A stretch of 64,000 nt of DNA, from positions 1-64,000 of the forward strand of contig JAFVRC010000012.1 in NCBI GenBank assembly GCA_017504485.1, written 5' to 3'. The translations under genes and the position numbers were made by a program. The notes beneath the pieces are model-generated. The model saw nothing but the letters and a program-made list of their open reading frames with translations, was not told where the DNA came from and made no database searches. The stretch's first letter is position 1; every line of letters starts with the position of its first letter. This DNA is from Alistipes sp. (GTDB lineage Bacteria; Bacteroidota; Bacteroidia; Bacteroidales; Rikenellaceae). Shown in pieces: positions 8,138-17,574 of this stretch.

Positions 8138-10120
8138 CTACACCACAGAGCGTTGCAGCTCTCTTGCCAGAGTAACCTTGGCTCTATTAAGGCGCGTCAG
8201 CTCCTGCATAAGTGCAAGCATCTCGTCATCGGTCAGCCCCTCGCGGTCGAGTTGCCGCTGCTGCTCATCAATCATACCGATAAGGTGCTTCAACGTGCGC
8301 AGCTTGATGATGCGCGGAATACCCACGGCGAGCATCTCCTCGCTGGTGGTGGTGTGCATCTCCTTCTGGCTCCAAATTTTGCTCTCGACATAGCTCTCGT
8401 TCTCGGCAAGCACCGATATTGCGGCCATGCTCACTTCGTGGTCGTAGTGATTCACGAACTCGTGGTGGTCGGGAGTGCGCCCATCGCGCAACGCCTGCCG
8501 CCAGATATCGACAATCACCTGATAGTTCTTATTGTCGAAAACTATCTCGCAGGCATCCAGCGCCTTGATAATCTCCGTGGCAACATGCATCTCCACTATG
8601 CGCCGCCCCTCGCGGAACTCGAAGCGGCAGTCGCCATAGAGCAGCAGATAGTAAACAATCTCGCGCTCGAGCGTCTCAATACTGCTACCCAGCGAGAGCG
8701 AGCCGAAGCGGTCATCTACCTGCGCCGCCTGCGTAACCCCCGCAGCAGCCTCTTCGCGGCGGCGACGTCCCTCACGGCGCACAAACTCCTCGGCCTCACG
8801 GTCGCCAAACGAAGCCATACGTCGGCGAGCAACCTCACCGATGAGCAACCCCTCGTCCATATCCAGCAGTCGCGCACCCTCGCGAATAAAGAGCGAGCGT
8901 TGGATATTGTCGGGTATCTGCGCCATCGAATGAACGATATCGGTAATCACCTGCGAGCGTTTCACCGGATCGTCGGCCGCATCGCGCAGCAACAGTTTAA
9001 TCTTGAAGGTTATGAAGTTCTCGCGGTTGGCCTCGATGTACTCGCGCAACTCGGTGGCCGAGTGCTTACGGGCAAACGAGTCGGGGTCGTCCTCCGGCGG
9101 CAGAAGCACCGTATAGACATTCATACCCTCGCGCAAAATCATATCTATACCGCGCAACGAAGCGTGAATACCCGCCGAGTCGCCATCGTACATCACCGTC
9201 ACATTACGCGTAAAACGGCCCAAGAGGCGTATCTGCTCGGTCGTGAGCGACGTACCCGACGAAGCGACGACATTCTCGACACCCGACTGGTGCATCGAGA
9301 TAACGTCGGTATATCCCTCGACCATAATGGCACTATCCTGCTGCTGAATAGCCTTCTTCGCAAAATAGAGGCCATAGATTTCGTTCTTCTTGCTGTATAT
9401 CTCACTCTCGGGCGAGTTCTGATACTTGGCCACCGACTTGTCGGTACGCAGTGTACGGCCGCCAAAGGCCACCACGCGGCCCGATATATTGTGTACCGGA
9501 AAGATGACTCGCTCGCGGAAGCGGTCGTAGATACGGCCGTCGCTCTCACGCTTAATCGAGAGGCCTGTCGATAGCAGGAACTCCTCCTTGTAGCCTGCAT
9601 GCATCGCATCTTGCGACATACGGTCGCCCTTCGACGGGCAGAAGCCGAGACCGAACTTCTTGATTGTGGCATCCGAGAAGCCGCGCTGCCCACGGAAATA
9701 GGTCATTCCTACACTGCGTCCCTCGTCGCTACCGTGCAGATAATCGACAAAGTAGTCGGCCGCCCACGAGTTGAGCGCAAACATCGACTCGCGGTTATTG
9801 TTACGACGTACATCCTCCTCGGTCTGCTCGCGCTCATGCACCTCGATGCCATACTTGCGAGCCACCATCTTCAAGGCCTCGGGGTAGGTAACGCTCTCGT
9901 GCTCCATAATGAACGACACGGCGTTACCGCCCTTGCCGCAGCCGAAGCACTTATAGACTCCCTTCGATGGCGAAACCACAAACGACGGCGTCTTCTCGTT
10001 ATGGAACGGACAGCACGCCTGATAGTTCACACCCTTGCGTTTGAGTGTAACGTAATCACTTATGACCTCGACGATATCCGCCGCGGCATATATTCGGTCT
10101 ATGGTTTCTCTATCAATCAC
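8138..10120 (-). CDS. dnaG: DNA primase DnaG, GTG start
   Basis: DnaG makes RNA primers at the replication fork. The protein has 660 residues. The N-terminal CHC2 zinc finger uses C37, H40, C58 and C61 (CPFHNEKTPSF, then CFGCGKGG). The TOPRIM domain shows MVEGYTDVISMHQ and MYDGDSAGIHAS. A C-terminal helicase-binding-like region follows a charged linker. I chose the GTG at 10120, which gives (V/M)IDRETIDRIYAAADIVEVI and aligns with other Bacteroidota primases. The only upstream ATG (10159) would lie on the far side of the likely promoter. The -7 box ends only five bases before the GTG, so the mRNA may be leaderless. Confidence 0.95.
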   Translation of the reverse strand: MIDRETIDRIYAAADIVEVISDYVTLKRKGVNYQACCPFHNEKTPSFVVSPSKGVYKCFGCGKGGNAVSFIMEHESVTYPEALKMVARKYGIEVHEREQTEEDVRRNNNRESMFALNSWAADYFVDYLHGSDEGRSVGMTYFRGQRGFSDATIKKFGLGFCPSKGDRMSQDAMHAGYKEEFLLSTGLSIKRESDGRIYDRFRERVIFPVHNISGRVVAFGGRTLRTDKSVAKYQNSPESEIYSKKNEIYGLYFAKKAIQQQDSAIMVEGYTDVISMHQSGVENVVASSGTSLTTEQIRLLGRFTRNVTVMYDGDSAGIHASLRGIDMILREGMNVYTVLLPPEDDPDSFARKHSATELREYIEANRENFITFKIKLLLRDAADDPVKRSQVITDIVHSMAQIPDNIQRSLFIREGARLLDMDEGLLIGEVARRRMASFGDREAEEFVRREGRRRREEAAAGVTQAAQVDDRFGSLSLGSSIETLEREIVYYLLLYGDCRFEFREGRRIVEMHVATEIIKALDACEIVFDNKNYQVIVDIWRQALRDGRTPDHHEFVNHYDHEVSMAAISVLAENESYVESKIWSQKEMHTTTSEEMLAVGIPRIIKLRTLKHLIGMIDEQQRQLDREGLTDDEMLALMQELTRLNRAKVTLARELQRSVV

Positions 10121-10125
10121 TCGCG

Positions 10126-10133
10126 CAAAGATA
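10126..10133 (-). promoter_or_regulatory. -7 box immediately before dnaG
   Basis: TATCTTTG on the minus strand is a perfect TAnnTTTG match. It leaves only CGCGA before the GTG start. A good -33 TTTG at 19-21 bp is not seen; the nearest TTG is 23 bp upstream. Confidence 0.5.
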
Positions 10134-10229
10134 CAAAATAATTCGCAAATAACAGCCAACTATTCGCAAGAAGATAAAAATGATGGGCACCCGCCACCGA
10201 ATGCCCATCCCTCTTGCGCAACGCTCCTC

Positions 10230-11246
10230 CTATCCGAAGAGCGTAGCATCGCCATCGGGCTGCGTCAATCCGAGGTGGCTGTAGGCCAGAGCCGTCACTT
10301 CACGGCCGCGTGGCGTACGCTTTAAGAATCCCTCCTTGATAAGGAACGGCTCATAGACCTCCTCTATCGTGCCGGCATCCTCACTGACGGCCGTAGCGAT
10401 GGTATTCAAGCCTACAGGGCCGCCGTTGAACTTGACGATGATGGTCGAGAGTATCTTGTTGTCCATACTATCCAAACCGCGAGAGTCGATATTGAGGGCT
10501 TCGAGAGCCACTCGCGTAATGGCAAGGTCAATATGCCCCTCGCCCTTGACCATCGCGAAGTCGCGCACACGGCGCAGCAACGAATTGACAATACGCGGAG
10601 TGCCGCGTGAGCGCAGAGCGATTTCGAGGGCTGCATCGTCGTCTATCGACACACCGAGAATAGCGGCCGAGCGCTTGACGATACGGCTCAACACCGAAGC
10701 ATCGTAGTACTCGAGATGGCACTGTATGCCGAATCGGGCACGCAGAGGCGAGGTAAGTAGGCCGCTGCGCGTCGTTGCACCTATAAGTGTAAATGGTGCC
10801 AACTCAATCTGTATCGAGCGAGCCGACGGGCCTTTATCGAGCACGATATCTATCTTGAAATCCTCCATCGCCGAGTAGAGATACTCCTCAACGATAGGGC
10901 TCAAACGGTGAATCTCGTCGATGAAGAGCACATCGCCGGCCGAAAGATTTGTCAACAGACCAGCCAAGTCACCCGGCTTGTCGAGCACGGGACCCGATGT
11001 CACCTTCAACTCGGCACCCATCTCGTTGGCGATAATATTGGCAAGCGTGGTTTTGCCCAACCCCGGAGGGCCATGCAGCAGAACGTGGTCGAGCGAGTCG
11101 CCACGCATAAGTGCCGCTCTGATGAATACGCGCAGATTATCGACCGTCTTATCCTGCCCCGAGAAACTGTCGAGCTCCTGCGGGCGGATTCGATTTTCGA
11201 ATTCGCTATCGCTCTCAAGATGACGTTTTGTGTTCAGTTCTGACAT
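10230..11246 (-). CDS. ruvB: Holliday junction branch migration helicase RuvB
   Basis: RuvB is the hexameric AAA+ motor that drives Holliday junction migration with RuvA. The protein has 338 residues. Motifs include [11 protein letters not shown], Walker [10 protein letters not shown], Walker [10 protein letters not shown], sensor 1 in [10 protein letters not shown] and the C-terminal winged-helix region ending with PRGREV. ruvA and ruvC are not next to it. A 109-bp gap separates it from dnaG. Confidence 0.97.
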   Translation of the reverse strand: MSELNTKRHLESDSEFENRIRPQELDSFSGQDKTVDNLRVFIRAALMRGDSLDHVLLHGPPGLGKTTLANIIANEMGAELKVTSGPVLDKPGDLAGLLTNLSAGDVLFIDEIHRLSPIVEEYLYSAMEDFKIDIVLDKGPSARSIQIELAPFTLIGATTRSGLLTSPLRARFGIQCHLEYYDASVLSRIVKRSAAILGVSIDDDAALEIALRSRGTPRIVNSLLRRVRDFAMVKGEGHIDLAITRVALEALNIDSRGLDSMDNKILSTIIVKFNGGPVGLNTIATAVSEDAGTIEEVYEPFLIKEGFLKRTPRGREVTALAYSHLGLTQPDGDATLFG

Positions 11247-11327
11247 TCGCTACTCTGTTTTTTGCGCAAAAATCATCCAAATTATAAATTTTCGTTGCGT
11301 ATATGCATCCTTTTTCAAAAAAAAGTA

Positions 11328-11368
11328 TATCTTTGCAAATAATTGAGGGTACCAATTGCCCGTACCCT
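11328..11368 (+). promoter_or_regulatory. plus-strand -7 box followed by a small hairpin
   Basis: TATCTTTG (11328-11335) is a good -7 match on the plus strand. A hairpin, AGGGTAC (11346-11352) with GTACCCT (11362-11368), begins about ten bases downstream. A transcript from here would run antisense through the tRNA gene into the S24-like regulator. Alternatively the hairpin may end tRNA transcription on the minus strand. No good -33 box is seen, so this is tentative. Confidence 0.3.
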
Positions 11369-11423
11369 ACTTGAAATATTAACAATTTTTGCAGAACGGC
11401 AGCAATTACGCATTGTGTTTCAG

Positions 11424-11495
11424 TGACTCCGACGGGATTCGAACCCATATCGTAAGAACCGGAATCTTATATTCTATCCATTGAACTACGGAGCC
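11424..11495 (-). tRNA. tRNA-Arg (anticodon CCG)
   Basis: The minus strand folds into a full cloverleaf. The acceptor is GGCTCCG with CGGAGTC (one G-T pair). The D arm is GTTC/GAAT and the anticodon stem is TAAGA/TCTTA with the loop TTCCGGT, so the anticodon is CCG. The T arm is ATGGG-TTCGAAT-CCCGT, with discriminator A. It reads CGG codons. The CCA end is not encoded. Both neighbours diverge from it. Confidence 0.95.
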
Positions 11496-11501
11496 GTGGT
11501 G

Positions 11502-11509
11502 CAAAGATG
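11502..11509 (-). promoter_or_regulatory. probable tRNA-Arg -7 box
   Basis: CATCTTTG on the minus strand is one base off TAnnTTTG. It lies 6 bp before the tRNA 5' end. Confidence 0.4.
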
Positions 11510-11525
11510 CAAAAAAAATTAGAAA

Positions 11526-12173
11526 ATGCCAAAACTTACAAAAAGAGAGGTACCCACAAACGAGTATTGGGCCCGCATTCAGGAGGTTCTCGACCACCAG
11601 AATATGAACATCAATCAGTTTGCCACGGCACTCGGGCTGAATCGTAGCGAAACACTCTATCAAATCAAGCGAGGCAACACGACAATCACTCGCAATATTG
11701 CCAACCGCATTGTAGAGAAATTCCCTCACTTCAGTCTGCCATGGCTTATGACCGGCTACGGCCCTATGATAGCTCGCCCCGACGATAACGCCGAGTATAT
11801 CCCATACTTCTCATGCGACATCAGCGACCTTCCGATAACCAATCAGTTTGAGGCCGACTCACACATCTTCATCCCACAAGTTGGCGAGGCTGATTTGGCG
11901 CTCAAATACCACAACGATGACATGTCGCCGAGCATTCCGAATGGCACTATCATCGCACTCAAAAAGCGCACGCTCGACTCGATTATCTATGGCGATGAGC
12001 ACGTCGTGATATGCAAGAATATGGCACTGCTGCGCAAGGTGCGACGCACTGACGATCCCAATATTCTGCGCCTCGAGGCCACCTGCCGCGAGCACTTCGA
12101 CGATATTTTGGTTCCGTTGTCGAACATCGTGGATATCTATGCTGTCAAGGGCAAAATCATTTTGAAACGATAA
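11526..12173 (+). CDS. XRE-type regulator with S24-like domain lacking the catalytic serine
   Basis: The protein has 215 residues. Residues about 13-75 form a helix-turn-helix domain (NINQFATALGLNRSETLYQI). Residues about 110-215 resemble the S24/LexA-CI-type domain. In self-cleaving members the nucleophile lies in a GDSM-like motif. Here the equivalent is N130-D131-D132-M133, with Asp in place of Ser, so autocleavage is not expected. A candidate Lys-containing strand (LLRKV) remains. It is probably a DNA-binding regulator that senses something other than RecA-driven cleavage. It starts 30 bp from the tRNA gene on the other strand and is followed by a histidine kinase with a 32-bp gap. Confidence 0.75.
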   Translation: MPKLTKREVPTNEYWARIQEVLDHQNMNINQFATALGLNRSETLYQIKRGNTTITRNIANRIVEKFPHFSLPWLMTGYGPMIARPDDNAEYIPYFSCDISDLPITNQFEADSHIFIPQVGEADLALKYHNDDMSPSIPNGTIIALKKRTLDSIIYGDEHVVICKNMALLRKVRRTDDPNILRLEATCREHFDDILVPLSNIVDIYAVKGKIILKR

Positions 12174-12205
12174 ACTATGTAAGACCTACCAAATAGACCA
12201 ATTTT

Positions 12206-13243
12206 ATGTTACGCATCAAAACAAAAGAGGGAGGCTCTTGGCTCATAGGAGCCGTAGCCGGTATCTGTGTAGCTATCACGGCAATTCTCACGCACGCCGA
12301 GTGGTGGATCGCACTTGGAGCATCGCTGCTCACCTTCGTACTCATATCGCTCTTTGCGCTGTGGATAATGGTCAAGTACGTGGCCTACAAACTGCGTCCT
12401 ATCTACTCTACCGTCTTTTCGCGCGATGTGCACACTCGCGAGATGCTCGACGAGCTGAAGGACAAGCGTGTCGAAAACATCTCGCAGGAGCTTACAGCAT
12501 GGGCCGACGATAACGACAAGGAGATTACCCGCCTGAAGGATGCCGAGAAGTTCCGCAAGCAGTACCTTGGCAACGTAGCGCACGAACTCAAAACTCCGGT
12601 ATTCAACATCCAGGGCTACATCTCGACGCTTCTCGACGGCGGCTTGGAGGACGAGCTTATCAACCGCAAGTATTTGGAGCGTGCCGAGAAGAGCGTCGAT
12701 CGTATGATTAACATCATCCGCGACCTCGACACCATCTCCGACCTCGAGAACGACATGACGATGATGAAGCCCGAGAGCTTCGACATCGTGGCCCTCGCCA
12801 AGGAGATTGCCGAGCAGGCAGAGATGGAGGCAGCCAAGAAGAATATCACCATTACGGTCAAGTTCTCGCAAAACCTTCCGTCGCGCTTCTGGGTATCGGC
12901 CGACAAATTCTACATCGGTCAGGTGCTCGAGAACATCATTGTCAACTCTATCCGCTACGGCAAGGAGGGCGGCAACACCAAGATCGACTTCCGCGATATG
13001 CTCGACAAGATTCTCATCGAGATTGAGGATGACGGTATCGGCATAGCCAAGGGCGACCTGCCGCGCGTATTCGAGCGATTCTACCGCACCGACACGGGCC
13101 GCTCGCGCGGTCAGGGCGGCACGGGCCTCGGTCTGGCCATAGTCAAGCACATCATCGAGGGCCACGGCGAGCACGTCTCCGTGCGCAGTGAGGTGGGCGT
13201 AGGCTCGACCTTCGCCTTCACGCTCAAAAAGGTTGAGCTCTAA
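12206..13243 (+). CDS. membrane sensor histidine kinase (orphan)
   Basis: The protein has 345 residues. Two membrane helices (about 12-30 and 34-57) with almost no periplasmic loop suggest membrane or cytoplasmic sensing. The dimerisation H-box is NVAHELKTPVFN with phospho-acceptor H126. The HATPase domain has the N-box NIIVNSIRYG, G1 DDGIGIAKGDLP, the F-box FERFYRTD and G2 GTGLGLAIVKHI. No response regulator gene is adjacent, so its partner is elsewhere. It is followed by lgt after 14 bp, probably in one transcript. Confidence 0.92.
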   Translation: MLRIKTKEGGSWLIGAVAGICVAITAILTHAEWWIALGASLLTFVLISLFALWIMVKYVAYKLRPIYSTVFSRDVHTREMLDELKDKRVENISQELTAWADDNDKEITRLKDAEKFRKQYLGNVAHELKTPVFNIQGYISTLLDGGLEDELINRKYLERAEKSVDRMINIIRDLDTISDLENDMTMMKPESFDIVALAKEIAEQAEMEAAKKNITITVKFSQNLPSRFWVSADKFYIGQVLENIIVNSIRYGKEGGNTKIDFRDMLDKILIEIEDDGIGIAKGDLPRVFERFYRTDTGRSRGQGGTGLGLAIVKHIIEGHGEHVSVRSEVGVGSTFAFTLKKVEL

Positions 13244-13257
13244 TCGACACTCCGACA

Positions 13258-14157
13258 ATGACAAATCTGCTAACCGTCGTTTGGGACTTCGACCCTGTGC
13301 TCTTCTCGATTTTCGGCTTCGAGATACGCTACTATTCGCTGATGTGGGTAGCCGCACTTTTGGGCGGCTGCTGGGTGTTCGCCTACTTCTGCCGCCGCGA
13401 GGGTAAGAGCCCCGAGGTGGTCGATACGGCTTTTCTCTATATCGCTCTCGGCACGATTATTGGCGCACGCCTTGGCCATTGCCTCTTCTACGAGCCGATG
13501 GAGTACCTCGCTGCTCCGTGGAAGATTATAACGGGTATTCGCGACGGAGGCTTGGCGAGCCACGGTGCCGCTATCGGCATTCTGGTTGGCATTTGGCTAT
13601 CATCGCGCAAGAACAAGGTCGATGTTATGTGGACTGCCGACCGTCTCGGCATCATCGCCGCGTTGAGTGGTGCGCTGATTCGCCTCGGCAACCTCTTCAA
13701 CTCGGAGATTATCGGCACACCTACCGACCTGCCATGGGGCTTCAAGTTCGTGCGCTCATTCGAGTACCGCAATCTGCCGATTGAGGCCGTACCGGCTTGC
13801 CATCCGACGCAGCTCTACGAGGCGATATGCTACTTCGCAGTCTTTGCAATACTCTTCGTACTCTACCATACGACAAACCTCGCGCAGCGTCGCGGCTTCT
13901 TCTTCGGCGCAGGCGTTATCGGAATCTTCCTCTCGCGCTTCTTCATCGAGTTTATCAAGATTGTGCAGGTCGATTTCGAGAAGGGGATGACGCTCGACAT
14001 GGGACAGTTGTTGAGCATTCCGTTTATCCTGCTCGGTGCAGCCTCGGTGTGGTACTCGTTCAGCCGACCTGCCGTTGTCGAGCAGAGTCCGAGCGTGAAG
14101 TCCGAGCGACAGCCGTCTATGCCCAAGCACGTAAAACGACACAACAAACGCAAGTAA
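13258..14157 (+). CDS. lgt: prolipoprotein diacylglyceryl transferase Lgt
   Basis: Lgt transfers diacylglycerol from phosphatidylglycerol to the lipobox cysteine of prolipoproteins at the inner membrane. The protein has 299 residues with about seven membrane helices. Family landmarks are YYSLMWVAALLGG, the GARLGHCLFYEP motif, GGLASHGAAIG, and the Arg/Asn-containing RLGNLFNSEIIG followed by HPTQLYEA. The basic tail (KHVKRHNKRK) is cytoplasmic. Lipoproteins it could process are encoded in this window (41392-42477, 51504-53507, 53591-56491). The stop codon overlaps the next ATG by one base. Confidence 0.96.
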   Translation: MTNLLTVVWDFDPVLFSIFGFEIRYYSLMWVAALLGGCWVFAYFCRREGKSPEVVDTAFLYIALGTIIGARLGHCLFYEPMEYLAAPWKIITGIRDGGLASHGAAIGILVGIWLSSRKNKVDVMWTADRLGIIAALSGALIRLGNLFNSEIIGTPTDLPWGFKFVRSFEYRNLPIEAVPACHPTQLYEAICYFAVFAILFVLYHTTNLAQRRGFFFGAGVIGIFLSRFFIEFIKIVQVDFEKGMTLDMGQLLSIPFILLGAASVWYSFSRPAVVEQSPSVKSERQPSMPKHVKRHNKRK

Positions 14158-15038
14158 TGAAACAACAGATAGATCTGCTCATAGCCAACACTCTCCTTCG
14201 CGAGGGCGAGATATCGCTTCCCTCCATCGGCTCGTTGATATTGCGCCGACGAGCGGCCAAGCGACTTTCGGCCAAGCGTTTGCAGATGCCATACCACGAG
14301 TTGTGCTTCACAAGCGAGCAACGTGGCGTATCGTTAGTGGCACTCATAGCTGCCACGGCAGAGGTTACTGCCGAGCGTGCGGAGGCTATATATGCGCAGT
14401 GGCTCGCACAGTCGTGCAAGGATAGGGCCGTAACCATCACGGCACTATGCCGCATCGAGCAGGGTATCGTAACCACTTTCCAAGAATTTGAAACTATGGC
14501 AAATCCCAAGGGGCGTGGTGTGGCCAAGATAAATCCACACACAAATCGCCTGCTCTACGCCTTTGCTGCGCTATGCCTCCTCTTTGCGGTGGGCATTGCC
14601 GGCTATACGCTCTATACCAACGGCATCTTCGATGCGGCAACCAAGCGCGAGACTCCGAAGATCGAGGTGACCGAAGTGGTCGAAGATTCTACGGCCCCAG
14701 CCACCACCACGCCGCAGATCGCCGAGCCGCAACCTACGCCGCAGGTCGCCGCAAGTGACGAGCTGTTGCCTCTCGATGAGCCGCAGGTGTGCGATATGAA
14801 GCGAGGCGCAAGCTATGCCGTCTGGGGTGTCTATAACGAGCGTGCGAATGCCGAGGCGGCCGTCGAGCGTCTTGCCAAACAGTACGAAGAGTTCAACGCT
14901 ACGATTTACATCTATGGCGAGCGTTATATGGTTGCGTTAGGCGAATTTACGTCGCGTGCCGCCTGTGCCCGCTACGTCGAGCAGGTGCGTGCGCGTGCCC
15001 GCAGTTTCAATGAGGTATGGGTATATACCAACAGATAG
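14157..15038 (+). CDS. HU-like (CCDC81-type) and SPOR domain membrane protein
   Basis: The protein has 293 residues. Residues about 1-110 resemble the HU-related N-terminal domain found in Bacteroidota SPOR proteins (LLREGEISLPSIGSLILRR). One membrane helix lies at about 132-152. A Pro/Thr/Glu-rich linker follows (about 160-220). The C-terminal SPOR domain (about 222-293) includes YAVWGVYNERANAEAAVERL. SPOR domains bind denuded peptidoglycan at division sites, so a cell-envelope role is inferred. I chose the ATG at 14157, coupled to lgt as TAATG; in-frame upstream starts lie deep inside lgt. Confidence 0.82.
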   Translation: MKQQIDLLIANTLLREGEISLPSIGSLILRRRAAKRLSAKRLQMPYHELCFTSEQRGVSLVALIAATAEVTAERAEAIYAQWLAQSCKDRAVTITALCRIEQGIVTTFQEFETMANPKGRGVAKINPHTNRLLYAFAALCLLFAVGIAGYTLYTNGIFDAATKRETPKIEVTEVVEDSTAPATTTPQIAEPQPTPQVAASDELLPLDEPQVCDMKRGASYAVWGVYNERANAEAAVERLAKQYEEFNATIYIYGERYMVALGEFTSRAACARYVEQVRARARSFNEVWVYTNR

Positions 15039-15045
15039 GCGTAGA

Positions 15046-15522
15046 ATGGGGCTCACAGCATTGATAACACGCACGATAGACCACTTCTACATCGGCGCGA
15101 TACGCAAAATCGTGCCACAGCAGGTATTTCGATATCTCGCGTGCGGAGCGTTGAACGCCTTGCTGGATGCCGTGTGGTATTTTGTCATCTATAACTTTAT
15201 AGTGGCAAAGCGCACCATCGACCTCGGCTTTGCAACCATCTCACCACACATCCTATCGCTCGCAATCGTCTTTCCGATAACCTTCCTGACGGGCTTCTGG
15301 CTCAACCGCAATGTTGCTTTCCGCACACCGCATATCGACAGCGGCCGACAGCTGCTGCGCTACGCACTCTCGGTCGTCGGATCGATAGTGCTCAACTATG
15401 TGTGCATGAAATTACTGGTAGAAAGCCTCGGTATTTGGCCTACCCCATCGAAATTGATAACCACGGGCATCTGCGCTGTATATAGCTACCTGATAGGCCG
15501 CTTCTACACCTTTGTCGAGTGA
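15046..15522 (+). CDS. GtrA-like membrane protein
   Basis: The protein has 158 residues and four predicted membrane helices in the GtrA order. VFRYLACGALNALLDAVWYF begins the first, and the family-like FPITFLTGFWLNRNVAF ends the second. Two more helices fill the rest. GtrA proteins are linked to flipping or export of polyprenyl-linked sugars, or to teichoic acid glycosylation. I chose the ATG at 15046, 7 bp after the HU-SPOR stop. The last 19 bp overlap the 3' end of uvrB on the opposite strand. No glycosyltransferase gene is adjacent, so the substrate is unknown. Confidence 0.85.
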   Translation: MGLTALITRTIDHFYIGAIRKIVPQQVFRYLACGALNALLDAVWYFVIYNFIVAKRTIDLGFATISPHILSLAIVFPITFLTGFWLNRNVAFRTPHIDSGRQLLRYALSVVGSIVLNYVCMKLLVESLGIWPTPSKLITTGICAVYSYLIGRFYTFVE

Positions 15523-17555
15523 CGCTCGTCGAGCAGTTGCCCCTTAATCTTCTTCAAGGCATACATACGGTCGCGTAGGCGTGCCGCCTCGAGAAAGTCG
15601 AGAGCCTTGGCCGCCTGCTCCATCTCCTCCTTGGCACGCGCTATGAGCGAGTCGATATTCTGCAGCGTATAGTACTCACCCTCCGCGTCGGAGACCATCT
15701 GCTGCTGTTGCGACTCACGCTTGTCGTAGAGCGCAGCCATGCGACTCTCCTCGCTCGCGCCGAGTAGTTGCCGCTGTCCCTGACCACTACGCTGCGCACT
15801 CTGCGGCGTGATGTTGTGCTCCTCGTTGTAGGCTATCTGCTTGGCTCGACGACGCAGGTTCTCCTCAATTACCGCCTCCATCGACTTGGTCGTCGTGTCA
15901 GCATACATCAGCACCTTGCCTCGCGGATTACGCGCCGCACGCCCTGCAATCTGTGTCATCGAGCGCACGTTGCGCAACAATCCCTCCTTGTCGGCATCGA
16001 GTATCACCACCAACGCCACCTCCGGCAGGTCGAGGCCCTCGCGCAACAGATTTACGCCCACCAGCACGTCGAACAATCCGGCGTGCAGATCTTCGAGAAT
16101 CTGCACTCGCTCCAACGTATCGACATCCGAGTGTATATATCGGTTGCGCACGCCCACCTTGTCAAAGAACTTCGAGAGTTCCTCGGCCGAGCGTTTTGTA
16201 ATCGTCGTCACAAGAATCTTATCATCGCGCTTAATGCACTGCTCCACCTCCTCGAGTATATCGTCTATCTGGTTCTTCGTCGGGCGCACCTCGATTGGCG
16301 GATCGAGCAGTCCCGTCGGACGTATCACCTGCTCGACAACCACACCCTCGCTGAGGGCCAACTCATAGTCGGCCGGTGTGGCACTTATATATATTGACGT
16401 GCCCTGCAGTGCCCTGAACTCCTCGAAGCGGAGCGGGCGGTTATCGCGTGCGGCAGGCAGGCGGAAGCCATATTCCACAAGGTTCTCCTTGCGTGCGCGG
16501 TCGCCGCCGAACATCGCCGTAACCTGCGGTATGGTGACGTGGCTCTCGTCGATAATCATCAGGTAGTCCTCGGGGAAGTAGTCGAGCAGACAGAAGGGAC
16601 GTGTCCCCGGCTCGCGGCCATCGAAGTAGCGCGAGTAGTTCTCAATACCCGGGCAGTAGCCAAGCTCCTTAATCATCTCGAGGTCGTACTCTACGCGCTG
16701 CTTGATACGTTGCGCCTCGGTACGTCGCCCCTCGCGCTCGAAGAACTCGATTTGATGCCCGAGGTCTATATATATCTGGTCAATAGCACGCCTTGTCTGC
16801 TCGCGCGAGGTCACGAAGTTGTTGGCCGGCACGATACGCGCACTCTGCAACGATTCGATACGCTGCCCCGACAGTGAGTCTATCGACCATATAGCCTCCA
16901 CCTCATCGTCGAAGAAGATGATGCGGTAGCAGGCATTGCCTATCGACGACATCACGTCGAGCGTGTCGCCCATCACGCGGAACGTACCTGCATCGAGAGT
17001 GCGCTCCGTGCGTGTGTATAGTGCCTCAACGAGTTGGTACATCATTGCACGCATAGTGACGTGGTCGCCCACGCGCACCGAGACCGACATCTTGTGAAAC
17101 TCCTCGGGATTGCCGATACCATAGAGGCACGACACACTCGACACCACAATCACATCACGCCGCCCCGAGAGTAGCGTTGCGGTGGTGCTGAGGCGCAGCT
17201 TCTCGATTTCGTCGTTTATGGCCAAGTCCTTCTCAATATATGTATCGGTAGCCGGCAGATAGGCCTCCGGCTGATAGTAGTCGTAATACGACACAAAATA
17301 CTCAACGGCGTTGTGCGGAAAGAAGTTCTTAAACTCGCCATAGAGCTGTGCGGCGAGTGTCTTATTGTGGCTCAACACGAGTGTCGGCCGCTGCAACTCG
17401 GCTATCACGTTGGCCACCGTAAAGGTCTTGCCCGAGCCCGTCACACCCAGCAAAGTGCTGTGCTCGGCGCCGCCTTCGATAAGTTTCAGCAGCTCCGCAA
17501 TAGCCTTGGGCTGGTCGCCACGCGGCTCATATTCCGACACAAGTTTGAACTCCAT
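15504..17555 (-). CDS. uvrB: excinuclease ABC subunit UvrB
   Basis: UvrB is the damage-verification helicase of nucleotide excision repair. The protein has 683 residues, full length. Motifs are Walker A GVTGSGKT, the beta-hairpin region YYDYYQPEAYLP, DESHVT and helicase motif VI QIAGRAARN. The C-terminal UVR domain (LARAKEEMEQAAKALDF-like) binds UvrC. I chose the ATG at 17555 (MEFKLVSEYEPRGDQ), the standard N-terminus; an upstream start would overlap the channel gene. uvrA and uvrC are not here. Confidence 0.97.
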   Translation of the reverse strand: MEFKLVSEYEPRGDQPKAIAELLKLIEGGAEHSTLLGVTGSGKTFTVANVIAELQRPTLVLSHNKTLAAQLYGEFKNFFPHNAVEYFVSYYDYYQPEAYLPATDTYIEKDLAINDEIEKLRLSTTATLLSGRRDVIVVSSVSCLYGIGNPEEFHKMSVSVRVGDHVTMRAMMYQLVEALYTRTERTLDAGTFRVMGDTLDVMSSIGNACYRIIFFDDEVEAIWSIDSLSGQRIESLQSARIVPANNFVTSREQTRRAIDQIYIDLGHQIEFFEREGRRTEAQRIKQRVEYDLEMIKELGYCPGIENYSRYFDGREPGTRPFCLLDYFPEDYLMIIDESHVTIPQVTAMFGGDRARKENLVEYGFRLPAARDNRPLRFEEFRALQGTSIYISATPADYELALSEGVVVEQVIRPTGLLDPPIEVRPTKNQIDDILEEVEQCIKRDDKILVTTITKRSAEELSKFFDKVGVRNRYIHSDVDTLERVQILEDLHAGLFDVLVGVNLLREGLDLPEVALVVILDADKEGLLRNVRSMTQIAGRAARNPRGKVLMYADTTTKSMEAVIEENLRRRAKQIAYNEEHNITPQSAQRSGQGQRQLLGASEESRMAALYDKRESQQQQMVSDAEGEYYTLQNIDSLIARAKEEMEQAAKALDFLEAARLRDRMYALKKIKGQLLDERHSTKV

Positions 17556-17574
17556 ATACGCACAAATCCAACCG

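Noticed and set aside
7904..9574. 556-codon plus-strand frame
   Set aside because: It is a mirror of the dnaG coding strand, rich in His, Arg and Leu, with no family motif. Long antisense frames come from the codon bias here.
12209..13357. 382-codon minus-strand frame
   Set aside because: It is antisense to a complete histidine kinase and lgt.
13797..14156. N-terminal extension of the HU-SPOR protein
   Set aside because: The extension overlaps lgt and is basic and repetitive. The ATG at 14157 is translationally coupled and begins the HU-like domain.
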